Of a DNA stretch of 64,000 bases, positions 11,871 to 26,800 are shown one piece after another; position 1 is the first letter of the stretch; every line of letters begins with the position of its first letter. The notes below the pieces were generated by a model that worked only from the letters and a program-made list of their open reading frames with translations, made no database searches and had not been told where the DNA came from. Made by a program: the position numbers and the translations under genes. This stretch comes from Agelaius tricolor (taxonomy: Eukaryota > Chordata > Aves > Passeriformes > Icteridae), in contig JALJCS010000001.1 in assembly GCA_023055355.1 (NCBI GenBank), positions 24,489,881 to 24,553,880 on the forward strand. Direction: 5' to 3'.

Positions 11871-14800
11871 GTAAGCCCAAATTTGGTAAACTCTTCCTAG
11901 AGTCAGGCTGTGTTATCATTTCAGAATGTTCTCCATTGGTCACTTGTTTTTTCCCTTTTCTGTCTCATTTGGGAAGGCCAATCTATTTTGAGCTAGTGGG
12001 GTTAGGTTTATAATAGTGGCTTAAATATATACAGCCAAGAGATACCTAAAATATGCTTGGTAACATTTTTATGTTCTTGATACCCCTGAAAATTTTCCTT
12101 ATTTCTTGCTAAAAGGTTCCTGTTTTAATTTCAATGGTGGAACATTAACCTGCCACCAGAGGTTCTGGGGCTTATGGACAGTTTTGAGTCTCAGCTTTGA
12201 CTTTGCCTGGAAATTACTCACCTGAAAGGGCATACTAGAGACTACATTTTCTCTTGCTCCTAAATGATTACCACAACAAAAGCCAAAATACATTGCCATC
12301 AAATAAGAAGACTTTCTGGAAGTAGTTATTTTTTGTTCCAGTACAGAGATAACTTACCACCAGTAGATCTCATGTAAGAAATGACCATGTAGCAGCAATA
12401 TCTCTTTTGTTAGTCACTAGTAACTTTTATATTGTAGCACTGATATATGTAGGATTGTTTAAAAGTAAAGAAACTAGATACTTTTTGCACTAATTTTTAT
12501 ATGCTTCACCCCCATCCCCCATGGACATTTAATTTTGTATTCTGGAGAAGTGTTTGAATCAAGTTTTGAACTTACTCCAACTTAAAGTTGTGTATTTGAA
12601 GATAATTATGTCTGTGTATGTTTCTGGCATGTATCAGGTCTCTGGTTATATAAAAGATTAGATCATGTTTCGAATAAATCACAGTTTTAATTCACCATAA
12701 TTGCATGTAACCACATCATACCATGCAGCATAGAGATCTCTGGGATGTGAGTCCTGTGTGAGTCCTGCAGTGCACTAATTACACCAGTGCCAATATAACA
12801 CTGAAATGATACAATGTAGCCTGTGCTTGTTTGGGTGACCGCTTCATATAGGCTGAAAATGCTGAAAGTTTGAATTATTTGAGATGTGACAGAGGGATCA
12901 AATTCCTTAATTAAGTGTTTTTGCAGTCTCTCTGCCAGATGGAAGGAAGTCATGATGCTTAATTGGCTTGGGCACTGAATTCTGCCATTCTCTCTTGCTT
13001 GCTAAATGGTGGACTGTTGTCATCTCTGCTTATAAATGCAGCTTTTATCTGCCCAATGTACATGTCTGGTCTCATCAAGATTGAAGCTTCTTTTTCAACT
13101 CCTTTTAAATATAGCTTTAGTAGATATTTTTACTAAATCACTCTGCTGTCTGCTATCCATTAGAAGAAAATGTCCATGTGAAAAACTGTGCACCATAGTG
13201 CTTTATTCTTCCTATTTAAATGCAGAGGAGCTGGGATGTGCACAAATATGGCTAAAAACCTTTGGCTTGGAGCTGTCTAACACCCAGCAAACTTTGTGTA
13301 CAGGCAAGGCAGTCTTCTGTGTTCTGCAAAATGCCTTGGGGCTGTCTCCTTTCTGGGGGTCTTGGGACCACACTCAATTCTCTAGGTCCATTTGTTTGGT
13401 GAGAAATAAACTAATTATTTGGGGGAGGCAGAGCAGAGGAAGGGTGGAATGTCTTCAGTTTGGTTGTATTATATCTCTACAAATGAATGGCAGCAGCATG
13501 GAACTGTGAAGAAAGAGATGGGAACAGGGACAGATAGGTCCATGTATGATCTAATTCATTGGACTTAAATGAATTATGACTAATTGTCACTGTATTTAAT
13601 TGGTGATGGATGTGTTCCCATTGTGTTCAATTACACAATATAACCAGACAACACATTAACCTCACTGTTAATCATGAAATCAGCTGTATATAGAATTCAC
13701 AGAAGAAAATGCTTACATACAGAGACTGGAATTTTAAGAGACTAAAATTAGACTTGAAGCATAAACTTGGGATTAAAACAAGTTCATGCATTGCTTTTTG
13801 CAATACCCTAGGTTCTACTTTTTATGTCTGTATTTTAAATTTTTTCAATGGCCAAAAAACTCTTGAAATGTTTTAACAGAGATAAATGTGTAATTTCTTT
13901 GAATAAGTAGGATTAGAAGATGATCTGAATTGCCATTAAAAAATAATACTCAAAGAAGTTATTGTTAGGTTTTCTTTAAAGTTTTATGCATGCATATAAC
14001 AGAATCTTACTAGTCAAGTCATGATTGCTGCAACGGTAACTGTATTCCTCCAAAACTCATTTTGGTGTTTGTGATCCTGTCAAGAATCTGAATTTCTGCA
14101 TTACAATAATTGCACTTTGATGTAAAATATTATAGGTAAATTGTCTTTCAAAATAAATGCTGAGGCTTTCAATCACAGAGATACTTTTCTCTGCAGCAGC
14201 CCTTAAATACATACTGACATAAATAATGAGTAAAGAGAATAGCTGTGTGTATGTCCTTCTGAATACATGGGGAGAGATGTGTTTAATCTGAAGTATGGCA
14301 ACACAGTGAGGTAAATATTTTTAAAACAAACTGAACTCAACAAGAATAATAGTACCAGAAAACACCATCCTGAGTCTTTCCATCAAACAAAGGAGTTTCA
14401 ATACAAGGTGATTACTAACCTAGTTTGAAGGGTGGCTCTTCTACTTATTGCTGAAATGAGTTTTTTAAAACCTCTCCATTTTTTTACTTGTTGCCACCTT
14501 GGCAGTGTCTTTGAAAATACATTTTTTATAGGCTAAAAATAAGTGTTGTGAGCAGACAGTGAATCACACTGAAAGGGACAAATCCATCCTGATCATTTTT
14601 CACTGATTTTTCTTATTCTGAAGTTGATGGCTCGACTTGGTGAAAAAAGTGATCTCTTCATCCTTTGTCGGATTTGTCTGCATGGAACATCTGGTGATCT
14701 AATTCTGTTCCTAATTTCCTTTATTTTAGATTGACAGATTGACACAGTAGCTGAAGTTAAAGTTTTTTGCATTATCCTTTCAATCTTTGTTTTTCTTTTT

Positions 14801-17800
14801 TCCCCTACATTTTTGTCACATGCATATTTTGAGCTTAGTCCAGTCTCCAGTGAAAAAATTCGTGTCGTTTTTTCATAGATTTTTATTTCTAACTCATGGG
14901 CTCTCAGTCAGGAGGCTGTTACCTAGGATCTTATGTGTAAAGCTCTGTCTCAGAAATAAAAGGCTCTTCATTCAGGGATTTGTGAACTGTAGAAGATAAG
15001 ATAAAGGGGAAAATTTTTTAGGCACCTTAGTGTCTCCTAGTAAAGCATGCAGTGGAGAGACTGTTTAAGGAAAACACCTCTAGTAGGGATTGCAGCAGGA
15101 TTAGCACTTGTCTGTATTTCACAGTGAAAAGCAGGCTGGGAGTGTTTGCGCATAACTTCCCAATGCAAAGTTATTCTAAATTGAGTAAATCTTTTCAATA
15201 TAAAAAGATTGTGATAATGCTTCTCCATCTCTGCATGGAGCTAAGAATAACTACACAAAGGAGAAATTACCAGGTCCAAAGATAGTGTTGAGGGTTAGAA
15301 ATGAGAAAAGGCTTGGTAAGGGACCCTGTCCCCAGCAGCAATGGGGCTTCTTAGGATCATAGTGTGGGGGTGAGTTTATGGGTTTCATTTATTTTCTTTC
15401 TCTCTTTCTTTTCTTTATAAATAGATGGCTTGGTAAGAAGAATTTCTTTGGTGGGAAATTATTTGCATTTGGCAGCTCTGCACTCTGTTGCCACATGCCT
15501 CTGCTGTTGATGCATGATTGATGCTGTTAGCATTCACAAAAAGTTCCAAAAACAAAGATTACCTGGACACTGAAGAAAAGGAAAGCATAAAGCAGTCTGG
15601 TACTTGTGGCTGCCAGCAAGATAGATTGGCTCCCAGCTGGTGCCTGGTAAACGTATTAAAATCTTCCAGGGTGTCAAAATGTGTGTAACAGGAGAATTCA
15701 TCCCTCAGGCTCTGGGTGTGCAGACAAGTTTGTGGCACACTATGGCACTAGTGAAATATCTCAGACTAATCATTTCACTGGAATATGAGCCTGAAAAAGT
15801 ACATCTGATGTCTGCCTGTAGAGAAACAAAGAGTTCATGTCCTTTTTCTGGACTCAGAAGTAATGAGGAGACTTGACAAAGGTTAAACCTTTGGAGGAAT
15901 ATTTCTTATTGCTTGGACAGGAATTGATATTAAATAACTCATATGCAAATTTAGCTCACAAAGTGAAATTGGAATAGTGAATGGCAGTTTGCAGAGAGTG
16001 AAAAGTTTGCATGACAGTGAAAAGTGGCAAACTGAGAAGCATTTTATTTTACTTAAAGCAGTGGTCTTGGGGACCTGGAAAATCAGGTATGTACTGGAAA
16101 TGCAGTTGATATGGGGTTTTTTGCTTATTTTTTTCTTTCCTTTGTGCAGTGGGCTTTTATAAGGGGAGCCCATTGAGTTTTCCTTCTTTTCCTGCTCCCT
16201 TCTCTTGTATGAAATAGTATATGTATCTCATTGCACTCCTGTAAGCAGAGTACTTCAGATGTAATTTTCACCTTATCTCAATAATGGCTTAATTTCATTA
16301 AGTAATTTGGTTTTATGTTAACAAAAATTGCTTTTCAAGTGTTCAGCAAGCTTCATTAATGAAAGCATAGGACAGATTTGAGGGGGTTTTTCTTTGTCTT
16401 TACACTATTCAATAAGCAGAGTTGTTCTAATAACTCATTACATGTTTATGTTGTCTAATCAGTAAATGTTAAAGAAACAGAAATTAAAGTATACATAGGA
16501 AAATGCTTTATGGTAGTGATAGGATATAGGTTCTTATCCACAATATTAAAACTAGCCTGGCAAGCTTGTGTGTGGGTCATTTTACTCATGGGAATAGTCC
16601 TATTGAAGTCTGCAGGCTGCATGCTCACATAACAAATAATGATACTCTTGAGGTCTTAATGCATTTCCCAGGGATTGGCTTTAGTGCCATCTGTTCTTTC
16701 TGCATTTCTTACAATTTTTTCCTATCTTCTGCTCTGACTTACTGAATATTTTATTTTCTTTTGTTACACTTACCTTTCTGGTGTTTTTCATATATTTTTC
16801 TTTATTTAAAAAATTTGGATCTAGAGGGCTGTAATGAACTAAGGGTTACTAACCAGCTAAACCAAGGTTAGGATGGAGAAGTGAAGAACAAAGTTCAATG
16901 GGTTTTTTTAAAGTTCTGTAACCTAATAATCTTGTTCATTGTAGAGGGATATTTTCAGTTGTGGTGATAAGTATCCTTATTCTTTTTCCATATGCTTCTT
17001 ACAGTTTTGGGTATGTTTTGTGCATCTGTATACTTCTTTTAGAACAGTGTGAGCAAATTTCCTTGAGTGGTACTCTACTGTTCTCCATGATGCTTCTCAA
17101 ACTAAGAATTGTAATGTTGGAAGAGTTCAGTGCTGTCACTAAGTTTTTCAAATGAAAACTCCTTATTTATAACACTTGAGTGGCTTTTTCATCACTTGTT
17201 TTCCAGAGTCTATCAAATTGTTTCAAATTACCATAGTTAAAATTTTATTTCCTTGGCTTGCCAACCAATTGGCAATTGGTTGAGCATGGAGATGGTGCCT
17301 CTGGGAAAGTATAGCAAAATAAGATAGAGGGGAGAAGGAAAAGGGCTGTGTGATTTGAATAAACAATTGGCCAAACAAGTCTTTCAGTTTCCTGTAGCAT
17401 GTTTTTAAATGCCTAACCAAAGAACAGAGAGGTGCCTCCCCTAACACCTGAAAAATTAGTTTTATATCCCTATGAGGATCATTTAAAGTTGGAAATATAT
17501 GGGTTAAGTCACTATTGATAAAAATCTAAAAATAAATATTTAATTACTCTTAGCATCTCAGTCAGTTTATCTACCTACTAGGAGAGATGCTCTTGGAGCT
17601 CAAGTTGTTTATGCATTAGCTATGCACTCTCAAACTGTTGCTTATTATTTACATGCCTCTATTTGGATAGTTCTTTTCCTTTTAATAGGAAATGACAAAT
17701 AATGTATGTTTAATAGCTGTCTGTTGAAATCTGCAAAATTGGGCTTCCATTTAAAAAATATAAAAGGAATGTTTATTTTTTCAGCTAGTTGTAATTACTG

Positions 17801-20800
17801 TAATAAAGTTTTTTGAAACTTAGTTGTCTTAAAATTTGATTATTAAGCAAGAAGAAGCAAACCCATAGTTAGAGAACTGAACTATTGATCCTGACTTGTT
17901 CTGTTCCTTATTTGAGACCTAATGTCTCACTCTGACTTCTCTTCATGTGATAGAAGGACACTTTTTCCTAAGAAGTTTTAATCCAAATTTGACTCTTTGT
18001 ATGTAAGTGAAGTAGTTGAATAAAACAAAATGCTAAAGAAAATATTTCCCTACCCTTCAGAATTCAGTACTCTCTTTGAAAAGAGTTTTGGGGCTCCCAG
18101 GCTGTTTCTTTGCCAGCATCTTCCATGGGCTGAGGGACTTGACATCCTTTGAAAGCAGAGCCATGACTAGAATTAGCTGCTTTTATACAATTCATTGTAA
18201 CACTTTGAACCAAGTCTAGGATTTGTCATAATTTCTATTGATTTTGATACTGTTCTATTAGGAAGGAAGTGCAGATAAAATCTTATGTTCTGCTATACTT
18301 ATAACTATTTCTGTCTGGTTTTCCACAGCTCATTCTGTGGGGTCTCTGGAGATTTACACACACTGTACACTTGTTTAGTAAGAGTACTAAATTGGTTTTC
18401 TGTCCTTCCAGGTAGGAAACCCCATGGCATGTTAATGTATTTATAATCTAGAAGTCTTTATCACGTTTTGCTGAAAGTCAAATAGTTTAAGATTGTTGAA
18501 GGATTTGATAATGTATGCCTTAATGGAGAAAAAAAAGAAAAATCTTCCTTCAAAAAAAAATTTTTTTTTTTGTAAGGTGTCATTTCTTGAGCTTTTTCTT
18601 TTAAATCCACTTGAATTAATGCCCAGAGAAGTAACTTAAATGTAGCTGCAGCTACTTACTTTGAATTGAAATTACCTGAAGAATTGGAACAAGTGTTTGA
18701 TTTTTCCTTGTAAGAAAGGCAGTTTCCCTGTCAGAATATTAGCAAATACAAAGATATTGAGGAAATTGTTTCAGCACATATATTTGATAACAGAATCAAC
18801 TACATTTTAGTATAAAATATCCTAAGTTTTGGGTTTGGGAAGAGAAGTGAATTACTAATTGATTCTCAGCTCCAGCACCTTGTAAGTATGTTTGGAGGAA
18901 AGAGCTATCATGTTATCACAGGACACACATTTTCAAACTTACCACTCTCAGCTTGGCTTCATTTTTTCCCCAGTTAGCTAATCAAGGCTGATAAAGAATT
19001 GGAAATAGATTTTTGGTTTATTGTGGTCTGTTCTTTCTAATCCTACTTGTCTTTCATTCACACATTTGTATACTTGACAGATGTTAATAAAATGTTTCTT
19101 TTGAACTCTACAGATACTATTCTATGAAAATTATCAGAACAGAGATGAATCTGTCCCATAAAAGACATCTTTACCACTTTGATCTCTGACAATTTGGCTT
19201 TAATCCTGGTCACCATACCCTGCCTTTCATTCTGCTTTCAGTTTACATCTGGCTTTTGTTCCAAACTAGCAGATAAAGCTAAGTGCTATTCAGTCTGAAA
19301 TATTTCAGACTGCTTATGCTAGCAGGTGGTGAATGACATGATATTGGCAGAGGTGTGCAGCCCAGTGCTGGAAGAGCTCAGTTGTTTCAGTGTATTGATC
19401 TGGAATTTGTGTTCTCCTGTGCCACTTCATTATTTCCAGGTCTCTGAAGCAAAAGCACTTTACTGCTCTGAAGGATTATCTCTGCAGTGGAGAAGGTGAT
19501 AGTGTTGTTAATTTTTGACATCTTTTGACTGCAGAGATGCCCTGGTTAAAAGTCATTAAGAGAGAGGTGTGGTTTGGGCTGGTGGGTCAGCTTCCATGGA
19601 CTTCTGACCCAGTTGGGAAGATCGCCCATGTGTGTCTCTGTCAGTAGCCAGGTTTCACTGTCTGGGATTAAGCTTTAAGGGCACAGGACTTAAAACTCGC
19701 CTTTACTTTTCATGATTTAAAATATGAATGCGTTTTCTTTACTTATAATTGCAGGTGATTAATTGAAGCTTTTTCTTCCCTTTAAAAGTAGGTATTCTAA
19801 AATCACTTTTTGACTATCTAATTAACATACAGTATATAGAGAATTTGGAAGAGGTCTTGTTTCTTATGGGTGTTGAGAGTGGGGTTTGGGCATTTTTTTT
19901 TGTTGATGGGATTTTTGCTGCTTTTTTTGCTTTTTTACATTTTATTGCACATTGAGTATGGCACACTGATTTTGTTCTGGAGTATAAGAAAGCCTGATAT
20001 ATTTCTGACACTTGAAAAAAAAATTGTCACTGCAGTTTTTAATCTGGGTTATGTTTAATTGTTAGCCATTTTGCAAAAAATGGTTTTTACTTCAACTCAA
20101 AGATCTTGATCTCAAATGTGATTTTGCATATCATGTGTTGACATTTAGAAATACTTTGCCGATCTACCATCAATACCCACCGTACTGGAAAACAATCCCA
20201 AAGCTGCAGTCTGGATCCCTTTCTTTATTGTTGTTGTGCTCATCATTGCATGGAGCAGTGCATATTCCTGTCATGAGTATATACTGATGTAGTGTTTTAT
20301 TTGTAATCAGTTTTGTCCCTGGACATAAGCAGGAATTAACACTTTCCATACCTAGTAGGGGGAATTATTCTAGATGTAGGCAGTAAAAAAAGATAGCAGT
20401 GTGCTCCTTGCACTCTGAGAGTGTGTTCCCCACCTTAGCAAGTTCCTGTGTGCTGTCTGTAGCACTGTTGTCCTTTACACATCCCACTGAGTGCCTTACC
20501 CAGCATGCTGGGAATTACTGCTGATTCTCCTGATTCATGTTTCTGGAAAGCCATGCTAGAGCTGGTTGGAGAGACATTAATCTATTACAATGGGCAGACA
20601 GAGATGTTAAGGTCATATAAAGTTCAAGAGTGAATCACAGGCCTTGATATTATGCATCTCAACAAAGAAGATGACTTAGTTTGTCACTGAAAATAAGAGA
20701 AGCTAATTTATAGGCTTCTACAGTAAATGTGCTTTCTAAGCTTGTGCGCTTTGTGCGCTTTTGTTCTTGAGTCTGAATTACATGGGCTAAAAAATCTCTT

Positions 20801-23800
20801 GAGCTTCAGAGGTTTTATGCAGTATATTAAAACAAATTCTAAAACAAATTTTATATTCCAAATGTTTATCTTGCAAATAAAACAGCCTGTAAAAAGTACC
20901 ACTTGGAAGGAATCATACCAAATTGACTTATACAGAATTTAGGAAGAACAATGATCTTTGAAGTGGTTTTGGATTTTAAGTGTGTCTTTACTTTCTTCAG
21001 ACTTCTTTTATTCTCATTTCTGTCTGAGATATTCCACATGCTCCTTTTGGCTTTCCTGATCTGAATTTCAGATGTGATCACATGCTGCTTGGTGCATTTG
21101 AAGCACTGTTTGGTTTGTGTAGGCCAGCCCATTTCTGCATTCATCCAAATAGTTCTGACATCTAATATTCCCTTGATGGGTATGTCTTGTATATAATGTG
21201 GTAGCTTAAAATAAGAATCAATTTGCCTCTCAACCTGCTTGAAAGAGCTGTGCTGTGACACATGGCTGGTAGTGTTCAAATGAGGCATCTGTGTGAGTTT
21301 GTCTTCTGTGCACAGAACTGTCCATTCTCCCCAGCTGCTGTTTTACTCCTCGCTTTTATCTTCAATGTGTGGGCCTCATGCCTTATCTATCTCACACTGT
21401 TTGAGGCCTGCCACAAACACAGACCTGTTATTTTTCTGTCAGTCGTTCATTGTGTTTATTGCTGAAGTTAGAGTGACAACCTTATGAGAAGCAATAGAAA
21501 TTTGCTGTCTGTGAAATGGGCATGTGACACAAGAGGGCCTCAAAAGTGACCACTGATTTTTGGATGCTTAATGTGTAATTACCTCAGGAATCTTTCTCCC
21601 TTCAGAAGGGAAAAGTACAAGTCTAGCACTTTAAAGGAGGAAGGGGCAAAATTCTGCTCCAAGTAATACCTTGGAAATAAAACAGGTACACAAAAAGAGA
21701 GATGCAGTTAGTGGGTAAGGATGAAACAGCAGGTTTGAGTAAAATGCCTTGTATTTCACTGGTGTTCTGTGGAAGAGTCAGGTCTGGGAGTTAATTGCCA
21801 GGCTAGTGTTCAGCTCTGAAAATAGAAGAGCCTTTGATCCCCCTTGTCTTCCTTGCAATCCCTTCCCACATTCACTGCATAGTTTTAAACTTCTGCAATG
21901 AGTGAAGTGGGCATCTGACAGACAACAGCCTTCTTCGCATACATGCTCTTGATTTGTCCCTGGAGAGAGTCTGTAATGCTCACTGGATGTGGCAGATGTT
22001 CTACAGAGTGAGCAGTATCAGAAACTTAATAGCTATACCATAGGGCATATATTGAAAGGTATTTTAAGATGGAAGGGGCAGCTGAAATGAAACTGAAAAT
22101 CTTGAGGCTTTTTTTTTTGAATCTTTAGAATCACAGCCCTTAACTTAATAATTCTTTCATGTCATCATAGCAGTAGAGGAACTGACCTCTATCACAGCAT
22201 ATTCTTGCCTGCCTTAGTGTCCCAGGTTTCCTGGTTCCAGCTGCTTAGGTTAAGGTTTCATGGATATGTATCATCGGATGTTAGTCCTGAATGCTCAGGC
22301 TGCTGCTGTGTGATACCAGGTCCACATCTGAGAGCTTTTTGTTGTTCATGTGGACCTTTGGATATAGCTATAAAACCTTACAATCTTTAATATTGCTTTT
22401 TTCTAGGTCAGCCAAGCCTCCGAGAAGCTATCTCGATGTCATGTATAACTAATGGGAGTACAGGAAACAGGAAAACAAGCCACAGTTCATCTGTTTCTGT
22501 TGCCAGAAAAGAAACACTTTCATCTGCTGCTAAAAGGTATTGTTATTAAAATTCAGATTTTTATATATTAAAAAAATCCCAAAACTAAACTGAGCAAGAG
22601 TTTGAGTTTTGTCTCTGCACAACACTCAGCAGAGCTGCCTGAAGTCCAGTAAGGCACAAATAAACTTTGGAGATTTACCATGTTATTGGGCTGTGTACAG
22701 AAGAGTTCTAAAAAGAATTCAAAAATGGAGCGTATTTCTGTGGAGTGTAGTGTCCAAAATGAATTCTCACTAAGGGAATAGGAAAATGTATTTCCAGTAC
22801 AAATGGAAAATTTTTCCTTCTGGTATTCATATGCGCTTTTTTTGTTGTTTTTTGTCCCCCCCCCCTCCTTCCTTCCCTCAAGGAAATTAAAGGGCAAAAC
22901 TGACTTCATTGTGTGGAGTGTAAATAGTAGGCAATAGCAAAATGACTATGAGACAATAGTAAATTGTGTAAGATAAAGGTTTACATTTTTGGGTAGAAAA
23001 TCTAGCCCAAAATATGGCTACTTAGTCCTTATGAAAAATATCTGTATCAGATGTCAAATGTGAAGAAATTGCATTGCTTGAGTAATTTGGAAGTTAAATG
23101 AGCTAGGAACTAAACAGTAGTGGTTTTCCTCCATGTAATACTTTCAGCTTCACACAGTAAATGAAATGTTTGCTTAACTGCTTTTTTCTATGGGTCTGTT
23201 AGAGAGTGATTGCATGGCTTCTTCAGCAGTAGGTTTTTTACCTATTCTTGTTTGTTGTGAAGAACAAGCTGCCAGATGTAGCCACGGGGCAGAGAATACT
23301 CTAATGTGTAACTGTGGTAAGTTATGTGAACAAATTCTTGGCCTCCGTAGAGTACTCTGGTAGCTCCCGTAGTTGGTTTATCTTGTAGTGTGGATGTAAA
23401 TATTGTGCTGTACAGCAAGACAGGGAAATTATATACTTCAGAGAATAAAAATGCTGCAAGCAAGTATAAACTATTAACAAACCAGAAGAAGCTCTAGTGC
23501 CATTAGGAATTTGGAAAGTGAGGGTAGTGCCCCACTCTTTGCCCTTCTCCACTGTGTAGCATTGCATAACTTTCTTTTTATTGAATTCTTACATTTACTT
23601 TTCAACAATAAATCAGACAGGGATCAGTGTATGTCTCTATCTGCTGGTGCGACAGGCACAGGGACAAAAGACATTCCTGCAGGAAGGTATTTCTTAGTTA
23701 GCACTTTTCCATTAATCTTAGCCCTGTGGCTCTTGGCACTTTGATGAGAGCCAGTCCAGTTCCCGTGGTGTTCAGCTTGCATTTGTGCTGAATCACCTGC

Positions 23801-26800
23801 TTGATTCATTGGCTGCTCAACCCTTGACTACATAAGAAGAGCAGAGTGGAGTGGCCGGCATCCCTTTCATCTGAGTTAAGGTCTTTAAAAGGAGACCTGG
23901 ATAGGCCAAAAGAGAAAACCTTCATTTGCAGAGGGCAGCTCTCCCTGGGCCCCTGAATAACTATCCAGGGGAGGTGTTGGTGCTTCCAGTGCAGCTGAAG
24001 ACACACAACTCCCTTCATCAAGACATGTTTCAGAAAGGCTTAGGAAGTTTCTGTTTCCAGGAGTTCCTTTGTCATGTCTTTTTTACTTACATTCGTTTGG
24101 TGTTTGCAAGAAACAAATTTGCCCTTTTGTAAAATTACCAGCTCAAGAAAGGGGAAAGTCAATAGTAGTATTTTATAATAAATGTCAGTAGTAGTCCCAT
24201 CTGCTTACAAAGGCAGAGTAACTATGTTTATTTCTAACACTTGTAGTGTTGAAAAGGAGGGAGGCCAAAGGAGACTGGAATGTTTCACCCCACCTTATCC
24301 AGGCCTTTTTCAGGCTGAAGCTTGAACTAGTGCAGCAGGTGGACAAGGTCATCTGTTGACAGAGAATTAATCTTTAGGTTCTATACAGACCCCGTAGCCT
24401 GCCTAGGACTTATCATGTTCTAAGTGTATGCAGCCATACATCTAGCCAAAATACCCAAAGGCCTACTTGTGTCCAAACTGTAACTGGTGTTGAAGTTCAG
24501 TGTGTGAATTTCTTCTAGAAATGAGCAGTTTCATTTCCTGGACTGTTTAATCTTGTCCTGTGAACCTGAACATTGGGACCATGGATATAATCACCTGCCT
24601 CAGTAGCTCCACAGCGGTAGGATATCTCATTTTAGCAATGGCATGCTAAAATACCAGCAATCACTAAAATCAGAGCCCAGGAATGTTCCCTGAACAGCAG
24701 ATAGATGATGACCCAGTAACAAAGATGAAGTCATGGATGTGTTGAGAAAATTTCAACCCTGTCGTTTGGACTGGAAACAAAAACCAGCCAATGACTGTCA
24801 GAGACCTGTTTGATCATTTTCCTTAAGACTAAACATGCTTCTGAAAGCAGCATCTGATAACAATAGTCTTGATGTTTCAGAGTGACCACCATCCACAGTA
24901 GATGCCAGTGTGTTGTGGTCCAAAGGATGAAACACTGTACTAAGTGAAATTAGAGAAGCTGAAAAATCAGGACAGATAGTAATAGCTGTCAACTCCTCCC
25001 TTGTAGACTGAAGAAACTCATCAAATTGGGTTTTGGAAAGAATTTTTGGATGCATTAAATGACTGCTTCCCAGAACTAGCCTTTAGAAACCCACAGGAAA
25101 AGACACTGGTTTTGATTTGATTTCAGCAGTTACACAAGACCTACTAGAAGAGGTATTAGTGGGAGAGCCACTCTGTACTAGCCAGTCATAATACAATTAA
25201 GCTGAAGATTTTAGCAGAAGTGAGCAAACCAAATTAATTCAGAGCAAAGATATTCAGTACTCAGACTGCCACATTTCTACATTATTTCCTTCCAAATGAA
25301 AATGCCAGTCACAAAAGAAGCCTTCTTGCAACCTGGTGGTAGATAAAAGCACTTTGTTGGAATCCAAATGTACCTTGTGCTACAGTCTAGAGTGAAACCA
25401 GAGTGGTCCAATGATTCTCATGGCCCAACAAAAAAGTTAAGGCATGAACCTCATGGCAAAGAAATGGATAATGCACAGTGACAAGCTCAGTGAAGACATT
25501 CCCATGCCAAATCTGTGGTGTCTAGGAGACAGATCCGATGAGTTTAGGTAGGAACACAGAAAATATGAGACCGAGCTGATAAATTAGATTATATGCTGCT
25601 CTCAGCAGGTGGCATTCACCTGAGCCTGATGGGGGAGTGCAGAGGTGAATTGCAGAATTGCTGATGTGTCACTGTTCAGTAGGACATTACAAAAAGTGGT
25701 GTGTACCTGTCATAGTAGGAATAGAGAGGATTTCTGTTTGCTTCAGTGAAAAGAGATTCTGAGAATTTTTTCACTATACTGAATTTCTAGCAACAGAATG
25801 CAGAAAGATTAGGTGTAGTGTGCTTTGCATCCAGCAATACAAGCTAAGTATTCTGATTAAAAAATAATAATAAATTTCTATCCTACCAGTTAATTAAGGA
25901 TTTTTGGCTATAAATTATTAATCAAAACCCCACAGTTCTCCAAGCTTTGTTCTCTTTGATCACATATACGCCCTCAAGGAATGTGAAAGCTCTTTGTTTT
26001 GTTTTAATCTGTTTTTTTTTGAAAAGAAAATGTCACTTTGATTATATTGACATTTTAAACTAGATGGTATGTTTTACAGTAGAAATCCTGAGTGATCCTT
26101 ACAGATTTGTCTGGGTTTCATATTCATGTTTTGACCTGTTTTTCAATGCATCTCTTCTCTGAAAGCAGTTGGAAAAGTTGAACTCCTGTAAGCCTTGGGG
26201 GCTTTGTCTCAGTGGTAGATGATACAATTTAACTGAAATAACAAAAGAAGCAAAAAAAAAAATGTTCCTAAGAATTATATGTTAAAATTGGATGCCCATT
26301 TTTTATTAATTTATTTTGAATGATGCGTTACTGTTTTCTTTGTGTTTTGGGAAAAGGTAATTGGGAATACAAATAATTATGGTAATGCAAAAATTCAAGG
26401 TGGGGGGGAAATTGTTGTGAGGAAAAAAAATTGGATTCTCATGTTCAGAAAGATACTCTTTCTTTTTTACTTTGCAGGTTACTTTGACCCTAAGATAAAA
26501 ATCTTTCTATTACATTTTTAGCTGTTGTTTGTATCTTGCTTTATTTATTCACTGAAAAATCTGTCTTGTAAGATTTAATTTTTTTACCTTAAAAAAGAAA
26601 TAGACCGTGCACTTGAGAGTAGTCTTCTCTTTCAGGTCCAGGTATTGTTTGTGTGATTCAGTATATTACAAAGTATGTGACTTCATAGAAGAGCCTTTTA
26701 ATTAATCTTTCTGTTTACCCAGCAAACATTTGGTTTGGGTCTTAATAGATTTAAGTTTGGTAATGATATGTATTTAAATCTGTTTCAAGTCTTAAACTAA

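Larger units (their letters stand above)
11871..22406 (+). other. EML4: EML4 intron 2
   Basis: A 10.5-kb intron with a standard GTAAGC donor and a TTTTTTCTAG acceptor. I see no exon-like or recognisable repeat-family sequence. It holds an 11-bp tandem duplication (12746-12767), a 22-bp perfect palindrome (19291-19312), an A9/T12 junction near 18553 and scattered A/T runs. Two longer open stretches, + strand 13036-13509 and - strand 20866-21288, encode Cys/Leu-rich or Lys-rich peptides that match no family I recognise. Confidence 0.85.

Noticed and set aside
13036..13509. 157-codon open stretch on the + strand in intron 2
   Set aside because: Encodes a Cys/Leu-rich peptide with no recognisable domain. 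Its position in the middle of an intron and low-complexity composition fit random sequence.
20866..21288. 140-codon open stretch on the - strand in intron 2
   Set aside because: Lys/Ser-rich translation of AT-rich DNA with no family match; no supporting splice sites or start context.
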